From NCBI GenBank assembly GCA_027475525.1, contig JAMWFC010000109.1:248001-312000 (forward strand): DNA of 64,000 nt. The letters are read 5' to 3'. This DNA is from Macrolepiota albuminosa (lineage: Eukaryota; Basidiomycota; Agaricomycetes; Agaricales; Agaricaceae). Of this stretch, positions 56,499 through 64,000 are shown piece by piece (positions within the stretch are counted from its first letter, which is position 1; each line of letters opens with the position of its first letter). Under the pieces are notes generated by a model. The model searched no databases. It was given only the letters and a program-made list of their open reading frames with translations, and was not told the origin of the DNA. A program made the position numbers and the translations under genes.

Positions 56499-57010
56499 TT
56501 AGATAACCAAGAACTGGTCACAGACCACATAGATGGATATAATACACGAATAAGATGAAATCCTTAGGGGAGTGGAACTTGATGCGACTCCCGACATCTG
56601 GTCAGCGACGCTGGCGGGACCAGAAATCTCGACTGCGAATTCCCCGTAAGAAGACAAAGCATCCGCCATGGTGCGTTTCAACTTGCCCGACCTATCGAAT
56701 TGTATAGCTGTCGTCGGATAATGTTGATTCAGACAACAAAATACAGAACGCACCTCGACACCTCTGGCAGATGGTCCCTTCTTACGTCGTGTGAACCATC
56801 CGACGATCCCTCCATGTCTAAAAGAACTCAAATCGTTGAGCATGTGTATTACGAAAAACACGTACCTCGTGTCATTGTAGGGCTCGGTGGTTGCATGCTC
56901 TCTGTTAGGGCCGGGATCTTTCAGAGCTAGGGTTATGAAATAACGACGGTATATGATACAAATCACACGCTTTAGAAGCAGTGAAAACGTACCTCCTGCG
57001 AGAACCATTG
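56499..57010 (-). CDS. Unrecognised small protein gene, probably spliced
   Basis: The minus-strand frame is open for 169 codons, but intron-like segments lie in it: GTACGTTTTC...CCTAG after TMVLAG, and GTACGTGTTT...TTTTAG after NDTR. Splicing would join DPGPNREHATTEPYNDTR to HGGIVGWFTRRKKGPSARGVE. No family was recognised. The C-terminal part (MADALSSYGEFAVEISGPA) may be separate. Coding status is likely, structure uncertain. Confidence 0.4.
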
Positions 57011-58038
57011 GATTGCAGATTGCTTGAGAGCTAGGATAACGAAGTCACTGTAGCACGATTAATGACTTTAGTGATAGAAAGATTCCTTCAGCGAATGACG
57101 GTCGTTCCAAAAGGCCGAGGCACACGACATGGCCGGCAAGCGTCTTATTTAATTCTCCGCCCTTGTCGGCGAGGTCGAAGAAACGTTGAAGGTGGCGACA
57201 AGAAATGCACAATTCGACAGAAAATACATGGAAAATGCGAGAAAGGCATTGGATATTACAAAATAAAAGATCCAGCGATCAGAAACCAGAATTGAATTAT
57301 ATATCTTCAGTAAGCCACACAGGTCATTTGGGCGCATTCGAGACTACGACGAGCAACCGCCCACAACTTGAAGCGTGCTGAAATTCGAGCCGGTGGTGAG
57401 TCGATTTCAGCGTGCTACGAGACCAGGAGACTGAACAGGAGAGAAAAATTATTAGGAGGCTTTATATGAGCATTTTGGTCAGAATTAGGACCAATAACGA
57501 TGAACGGGGTACAAAGGAAGCAGACAAGACTCAAACACACATTGCAAGCTTAACATTAGAGAAGAATCCGTGGGAATATATCGATTTTGAACTGTAGGCT
57601 GTGCAAGGCTGTGTATTATTGCAAGGCTGTGTACTATTTTTGGATCTAGTGATCTGCCGCGTCGAAAGAGGGGTTGCGGCATCGCGACTTACTTAGTGTA
57701 CCGATAGTAGTATTTCTTAGTCGTTTACGCGATAAATTCCTGTTTACACAAGCGATGAACAAGGGTACGAAATGTAAGTCCGCAGAGGAAAACCGAACGT
57801 GTTTTCAACGTGTTTTGATATATCCGAGTATCGCGATCACATGCTGCTCACTTGTTGAGCCAGTACCACCACGGGTACCAAGACTTGTTTTCGCGTCCTT
57901 CCCTTCCACTCCCTTATATTTTGCTAAATTCTATGATTCGGTATCCTGTGCCTGCGTCATCTGTTCCGGGTTTCCATTTGGTGACAGGGTGACATGCTCT
58001 TTTGAGCGTCCATTCTCTTTGGCTACCTATTATTCCTC
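57011..58038. other. Host-like DNA, no confident gene
   Basis: Short frames on both strands. A small repeat GCAAGGCTGTGTA(T/C)TATT occurs near 57.6 kb. Sequence from about 57.88 kb may be a degraded 5' part of the kinase-like copy that follows. Confidence 0.35.
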
Positions 58039-58410
58039 TTGGAAAAACAGTGGAACGTCCCACGTTGTCTGCCCAACGGTCCAAACCTCAATTGGAGCTT
58101 TATGGCATGTGACGAAGTTATAATCAACCTTAGACACGCCCCAATATCCCAGTCCCAGTTCGAGAGCAATAACTTGTTTGAACCTGAAGGCAAATCGGTT
58201 ACATCTGTCTTCTCTCGAGCTATTCAATATGATGCAATACCTCCTTCCGCTATCATCCTGACAAATTTTGGAGACATCGCCGTGTTCTTTGCTCCATAAT
58301 TTCACAATCTACGAGCCATCTTCGAAAGGGTATCTATCAACGCAGGTCTCTCTGGCTCTGCAAGTCATTTCAAGCGGAGGATGATATGGCTTTGGGGAGA
58401 CCTGACGCAG
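58039..58410 (+). pseudogene. Fragment of fungal kinase-like gene (copy 1)
   Basis: NNLFEPEGKSVTSVFSRAIQ and YDAIPPSAIILTNFGDIAV match the first 60 residues of the longer copy at 62037. Nucleotide similarity continues to about 58410 through frame breaks. The upstream part (MACDEVIINLRHAPISQSQF) is absent from copy 2. The kinase-like core is missing. Confidence 0.7.
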
Positions 58411-58515
58411 CGCAGTCATAATAATATATTTTCTGTATAATGAACAATTTGAAGTTCGAAATGTAAAGACGATTTGTTAATTTCATAAACATATAACAAA
58501 GTAATAAGTTCGCAC

Positions 58516-58551
58516 CTGAAGTTCGAAATATAAAGACAATTCGAACTTCAG
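58516..58551. repeat. 12-bp perfect palindrome CTGAAGTTCGAA / TTCGAACTTCAG
   Basis: Arms 58516-58527 and 58540-58551 with a 12-nt loop. The same arms (11 bp) occur in the copia LTR at 10135-10169. A related single arm, GAAGTTCGAAATGTAAAGAC, lies about 65 bp upstream. It could be a remnant of a related LTR. Confidence 0.6.
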
Positions 58552-59561
58552 GGCATTGAAGACTTTAAATAAGCTTTGGAATGCTCTTCGTACAAGTGGA
58601 TGCACCCGATTCATCTTCTTGGTATCCATCCAGGCGTGAAAGATCGGCCTCTGACTCGTGGTCAGATTAGAATCCGAAAGACAAGACTGAGCGAGAGTAC
58701 TTACAAAACAACATATCCAGCTATTTCCCCTTTGTGGAGAGTACGCAAGGCCTGGGGTTCTTGAGATATGAGAGCTCTGTAGACGAGATCTTGGAGTGGA
58801 CCGTTGAGCTGTGTTCTGATAGTTGAACTGAAGGCGACTTTGGCGCTACTGAACATGGTGTGGCATGTAGATCTGCAATTTGCATGTCCTTTAAAGGGAG
58901 CGTAGAAGATTGTACCAACCATATGCACGTTCATGCTTGATGGTCTGATTTACGGATCTAAACCATCTTTATCAGGCTTAGAAGGAAGAAAAGACGATCA
59001 ATGCGTTCTGGATATGGCAGGAGACGTGCGAGGATGGTTAGAACAAATGGCGCGCGCCAAGTGAAAATTGACAACTTGAAGGGAAAGGCAGATGTTGGTA
59101 TAGTGATAGACAGGCGTATGAAGACAAGAGTTCTCGGCAACGTACACGAGACATTCGACAATCACAGAGTGCAATCCCTATGTCTGTCCTGTGGTTCGAA
59201 AGTAGTGGATGTGCCTGTCGACACACCGTGCCCTCTTCCGCTCCACAGCTGGCTTGGCTGCCATTGAAATCCTCGGTCAAACGCCGTCAACCAAAAGATT
59301 CACGTTTTGTGTATATTTCTTACAAGTTTGGGGAGGGACAACGTGTGTTGTCCCCGATGCGTTGTCTATGAATCCCAGAGATCCGAAGAAGCCAGATGGA
59401 GAGATATAATGATTCGAACATAAGGATGCGATGATGTACACGGGCGCTTGGGACCAAGGAATGAGAGCTATATTGGTTGATTTTCTCTCACTCCGATCTC
59501 GGTTTGAGTTCAGTGTGTGTGCGTCATCGTTAGGGTATAGGTGACATCATCACATGTCACC
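58552..59561. other. Host-like DNA, unresolved short ORFs
   Basis: Minus-strand frame 58701-58934 (starts MNVHMVGTIFYAPFKG) and plus-strand frames 59001-59267 and 59209-59409 are the longest. No domain was recognised. Confidence 0.3.
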
Positions 59562-61220
59562 TCACAGATGCAAAGGCTGAATTTCTTCGGGGTCCTGAAA
59601 GGTCGGCAGTCGAAGGTCGTCTTGGCCTTGCCGTTGTAACAAGAAATGCTTGTTGTGAAGGTCCCAGTGGATATACCACAGTTTGTCAAGGTCGATGGAG
59701 TCTGTGTGACCCTCGTACCATACCTTCGGCGAAATCTTCTTCTTTTCTTCGGCGATAGATCTGGTGATATCCTCTTGTTGCACAAAATTGAGAATCAGGT
59801 AATCAGTGATAGACATGTCCTTGTATCGTCCGGTTCCTTCAAATCTGGATTCATGTTCCGCCAACTTGTCACCATTTCGGAGTAGCTCAACTCCGAAATT
59901 CTGTCATTGCAACCAAAAGTCGATTGTGCCAGGCGAACCGAAATGACGAAACGACCAACTTCGGGGTCGCATTGCCGACCAGGAGCAAGAAATCTTTTTG
60001 TAGAAGAATGGAATTCGTGTTGCAGAGCCGCTTCATACACCATCATATCTTGTCCAAAACTAATCGATTGCTGAAGAAGTTCAAGCTTCATATTCTGGAG
60101 TATCCACAGAAGCATATCATGCAGGGGCAAGGGACTGAGCTGTCCGGGGGTGTCAGTTTTCCAGTGTCCAGCAATTGGTAATGAATGAATTTCGAGACGA
60201 AGAACCATCCAGAGATTGTTGGCGTGACAAACTAATTATAGATCAGCTCGTGGAGACCAAGCAAATTACTTTCTGTCTGCATTCCCCTTGGGAACGAACC
60301 CTCCGAGCTGAACAGCATAGTTTGCAGGATCTTGCGTGCTTCAGCTTGATATTTGAAATGTGTCAAGGAGCCCAAGCTTGCAAACGTTCGGAATGAACGT
60401 ATTGCAGAAATGCTACGTCTTGCGATGAAGAGACAAGCATTGCACTTTGCGATCGGATTTGAGAGGTATGGTTCAGCATTGAGGTTGACCTCGGGGTTTG
60501 ATGCATTAAAATATTGCAGGAAAGCGACTGTAAGTCCCACGTGGCCACCAAGAAAGGCATTGATGTATTGAGAGGCATACTGATCGATCGGCAAGCCTTT
60601 TCTTCTCAGGTTGTAGGTCTCGTACATGGCCTTCAGCTCGTTAGAATCCAGTAATAACGTTTGAAAGTCAACTGGTTGTATTTCGACTAGTGTTTGTCCC
60701 AGGTTCGAATAAAAGAAGATGGACCTTCGCCGCAGACGCCACAGATGATTACATAAACCGGCAAAATTTTTGACTGTATGACCTTGAGTGTGGCCCAGAA
60801 GGGGTGGAACCGACCCAACTCGTTCATTTGCTGCACCTCATCGATGACAAGAAGGCGAGGGCTTGCTTCCCGATCTGTGTTCTCCAGATTGAGTAGCCGA
60901 CGCCATCCGTCGCATACCAGTGCTGTTGCTTGCTGATTGACTCCTTGTAGTCCAGCCTGCTGAGTGGTCATGTGCATCCTCCACATCCCCAGAGGAGAGA
61001 CAATAGTATTGGCTATCAGCAAAGAGATACTTGTATCGCATGGCAAGTTGTGCAGCGATGACCGTCTTGCCGGTGCCGGGCAGGGCTCGTATGTGAAGTA
61101 CGTGGTGAATAAAAATGTCTTGAAGAATAGAATGATGAGCTTAACTGCGGAAGATCTCGGGGCAAACGTCTTCTTTGAAGACGAGGTGAAGTTGTGTCAC
61201 AGATGATACTGTACACGTGT
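59562..61220 (-). pseudogene. Crinkler (CRN)-like P-loop NTPase with C-terminal REase-type region
   Basis: Read from the right: TMSDSLQDTCTVSSVTQLHL, then an in-frame TAA just after CPEIFRS, then the Walker A region HVLHIRALPGTGKTVIAAQLAM. After a frame change comes Walker B, RLLVIDEVQQMNELGRF. Next come VEIQPVDFQTLLLDSNELKAM, GGHVGLTVAFLQYF, and after a 47-nt GT-AG intron (59901-59947) the conserved C-terminal block NFGVELLRNGDKLAEHESRF. The order NTPase followed by a GxExLLxxG...EHxxRF block is that of CRN-type proteins known from fungi and oomycetes. The TAA and the unresolved frame change near 60990 suggest a broken gene, though a missed intron could explain the second. Confidence 0.65.
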
Positions 61221-62036
61221 CCTGGAGGCTGTCACTCATTGTGACGGGCGTGCCTTCTGTCCACCTCGCTTTGTCTGACAGTAAAGAGTCAGGTCCGTGT
61301 ATTCCCTACCAATGTATTCCCTACCAAGGTATTCGTATAGTTTGGCTGCTTTTGTATTAGCCGCGAACGAAAGATCGAGCTTATGATTGAGGCCCACTAT
61401 GGCCTGATGCGAAATGACGACATGGATCGAAATAGCCAGTTCGAATCCTGGAGCGGATTGCAAGAATGAGATGAGGAGGCTTAAGAAGATCGAATGTGAC
61501 TATTACCCTCAGTCAAATCTTTCACCTCTGGCACCGCCACCATGAAGTGGAGTCGCCTTGCGCTGACTGGAGACCTGCTCCAGCAGTCAGAAAGTGGTCA
61601 GGTTCCATCAAGTGGATATGCCTTTTTCGTACTCTGCGGTATCTTTCAGATCCTGAAAGTGATTGAAGGATTAGCAACCCGGGCTCTGACATCGGAAAAT
61701 GGTGGGTCCTACCCTGATTGCGCTTATCTCAGTGTCTGGTATACCTTCCTCCTTCTCTTCATTGCGATCTAGACCTTCTTCTCGAACCCTTAGCACATGT
61801 TTTCAACCAGTTAAGTCATCCGAGAGTAGGCACTCTAAAATACAGCGCTTTCAAACTGGACGAAAGTGAGTCGGTGTTGCATGGATTCTTATTCCCAATT
61901 AAACTTGTCCAGACATCTATGGAGCAGTCTTTTCATCAGAATACCTTGTCTTGCGTGAAATTAGGTCTATCATGGTCTTAGCATTGGTACTGCGCCTCTT
62001 TGATTCAAGGAGATCACTGATGTTATGTTCCAACAG
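61221..62036. other. Spacer between CRN-like and kinase-like genes
   Basis: A minus-strand frame 61236-61463 may be the first exon of the CRN-like gene. Plus-strand frames at 61542-61772 (MKWSRLALTGDLLQQSESG) and about 61745-61870 (HCDLDLLLEPLAHVFNQLSH) may be 5' exons of the kinase-like gene, with GTGAGT near 61871 and CAACAG at 62036 as possible splice sites. Not proven. Confidence 0.35.
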
Positions 62037-63594
62037 CCCAACAATTTGTTTGAACCTGAAGGCGATGTTTCGTCATCTGTTACATCTGTGCTCTCTCGAG
62101 CTGTTCAGCATGATGCAATACCTCCTTCCGCTATCATCGTGACAAATTTTGGAGACATGGCCGTGCCTTTTCCTCCTTCATTTCACAATCCACGAGCTGT
62201 CTTCGAAAGGGTTTCATCGCCGCAGGTCTCTTTGGCTCTGCAAGTCATTTCAGCGGCATTCATACATGGACTGCTTCTGGGGCCATTTTGGATTGATTAT
62301 CCGGATCCTGGATATGAATTTTATCTTTCTGAAGGCCCAGCACAAAATCCCGATGGGCTTATGTTAAGTGACAATGACGTCCTTGCGACCCATCACCGCC
62401 ATTCTGACTTCGATATCCCAACTTTGCTCCGAGATAGGCCAAGAGCGCTCCAATTCCTCCGTTGGCATAACAATATTCGGCGCAGATACTCGAAGCTTGT
62501 TGCTCAGCCTAATGACGTACTTAAAGTTCTTCCACTGAACACGCTCGATTTCAATTCACGTCGCCCTCTTTATCCGTTCGACATTCTTGAACTCCCACCA
62601 GACACAATCAAGCATATCGAGGAGACACAACGTCCGTCACCTTTGCAAGCCGCTGGGATTCTGGAACGTCTCATGTATCATGATTCATTTGTCGTTGAGA
62701 TCCAAGACATCATTTCGACGGGGTCCGACCGTGGTATATGCACTCTGTATCGCTGTAAAATTACATCGATTGACGACCAACACGTGACTTCATCTCCAAA
62801 TCTCTGCCTGAAGCTCTTTGATGACCGGTTCCAAGTGTTTGACGAAATCACTGAAGAGGAAGTTAACAAGGTTCAGGAAGAACGTATATCTTGGTGACTC
62901 GATCCACTTGTCACGACGGAAACGTTAATAACCAACGAAATTCTTGCATTCAACAAACTTCAACCAGTCCAAGGATCGATTATTCCTTGGTTCTATGGTG
63001 CCCACAAGGTATGGGATTGCTTCGTTTCTTGCCCCTTGGGAAAAACATCCACGTACCCCCTTTTTTCTACTGTATAGTTCATATTACCCGATGGAACAGT
63101 TCTATATGGGCTTCTCATGGAGTACATTGAAGGGCAGTGGGTTAATGCCAACATCGAACCGCCATTAAGTCACGAGAGGCAGATCAAAATGGTGTGGATA
63201 CTACCCCTCATCGTGGTCTTTGAACTGATTTGTTCATCAATTCAAGATTGAAAGTTGTCGTCATGCAGCCCGCATCCTTGATGTTGGCGACGTCAGTCAG
63301 CACGATTGGCATGGCGGACAAATGCTTCTCCATACTAATCCCATGACTCAAGTTGACCATGCTGTTCTAGTAAATTTTGGTCTAACAACTCAGACATATG
63401 ACGAGGAGAACTTAAATCATATCGAAAATTATGGTGGCATGCTCCGAGTTCTCCTCCATAGTAATTTCACACTTGATCTTGATTTAGTCTGGAAACATTT
63501 TGGAGAGCCTGATGACTGGGATCCTATCCTTTATGTGCAAGGCGATAAAGTTATAAAGGCTCGAGATATGTTTTCATTCATTTCTGTCAGCTGA
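62037..63594 (+). pseudogene. Fungal protein kinase-like gene (copy 2), one nonsense codon
   Basis: Exons 62037-63008, 63078-63191 and 63247-63594 with GT-AG introns of 69 and 55 nt keep one frame, broken only by TGA at 62895-62897 where a Trp or Arg codon is expected. Kinase-like features: CKITSIDD...LCLKLFDD near the N-lobe, the hinge-like TVLYGLLMEYIEG, the catalytic-loop equivalent VGDVSQHDWHGGQMLL, and AVLVNFGLTT where the DFG-like motif expects Asp. The Asn there suggests loss of activity in addition to the stop. The C-terminus (LDLVWKHFGEPDDWDPI) is conserved-looking. Upstream exons are uncertain. Confidence 0.72.
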
Positions 63595-64000
63595 TTTTCG
63601 CGTAACGGCTGATACGGCTAAAATAGTAGACCTACTTAGTACTTGTATTCGTCAACTTTGTGGCTCTCAAATTTTCCTGTACTTTCACTTCAGTACAACT
63701 ACCAAAACACGGTTCAACCGTCGACTCAGACCTCGTCTTCTAAGCCCTCATAGATCAAGACCCCAGGTCTTGCGTACTCTCAACAAAGGCTCACTCATAG
63801 TCTTGTCTTTATGATTTTAGTCTGGAATGATTCTCTCCTAGTGTGGACCCCAACGAATCAAAGTCAGATATTCTAGATCTGCGCCATTGACGGCATTGGA
63901 AGATCCGTGTACAAAAGCAACAGAAATGACTATTTTGCCTTCATCTTGAGTTCAAAGTTCTAATTCATTTTCGATTTAGCATTTTGAAAAGAAATTGAAT
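63595..64000. other. 3' flank, nothing recognised
   Basis: Includes the 3' UTR of the kinase-like gene. No other feature. Confidence 0.4.

Overview
This window is from a TE-rich fungal nuclear genome, most probably an Agaricomycete basidiomycete. Pointers are introns of about 45-70 nt in every spliced gene, a DUF6533 multi-span membrane protein, a small F-box protein, the Agaricomycete kinase-like and crinkler-like families, and Ty3/gypsy, Ty1/copia, non-LTR and Tc1 elements of types common there. Species cannot be fixed from sequence alone. No rRNA, tRNA or CRISPR array was seen.

Layout. 1-11.3 kb is a nested transposon stack: a decayed non-LTR element (about 2.1-11.28 kb) interrupted by an inverted solo LTR (2434-3393, TSD GTAG) and by a 4.9-kb Ty1/copia element (5330-10216, TSD CAATG). 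11.3-16 kb is host sequence with a four-exon RING-finger gene (minus) and a clear four-exon SEC61 beta gene (plus). 16.1-19.9 kb holds more decayed retroelements. 19906-31739 is a Ty3/gypsy element (Gypsy-1) with about 1-kb LTRs, a second copy of the same solo LTR nested in its 5' LTR, and, between integrase and 3' LTR, an intact six-exon gene on the opposite strand. 31.7-38.1 kb is host DNA with an F-box gene and a DUF6533 gene. 38.2-51.9 kb is a second TE island (dispersed repeats, a 266-bp solo LTR, a hairpin element, a Tc1 tail, a truncated Gypsy-2). It is bracketed by two head-to-head copies of a secreted-protein gene, both broken. 53.3-64 kb is host sequence with an ankyrin pseudogene, a crinkler-like P-loop NTPase gene, and two copies of a fungal kinase-like gene.

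Two themes cut across the window. First, CpG decay: TE copies have lost CpG as TpG/CpA, seen directly by aligning the solo-LTR pair and the copia LTR pair. The same change accounts for several stops (CGA to TGA) and lost catalytic aspartates (C|GA to C|AA). This is the footprint of cytosine methylation followed by deamination. Second, five direct tandem duplications in unrelated places all have a period of 77 bp (one with a 1-bp indel). That is most easily read as an assembly artefact (k-mer overlaps not collapsed). Collapsing the one in Gypsy-1 pol restores the RT-integrase reading frame.

The best candidate for something new is the intact, spliced, CpG-rich antisense gene carried inside Gypsy-1.
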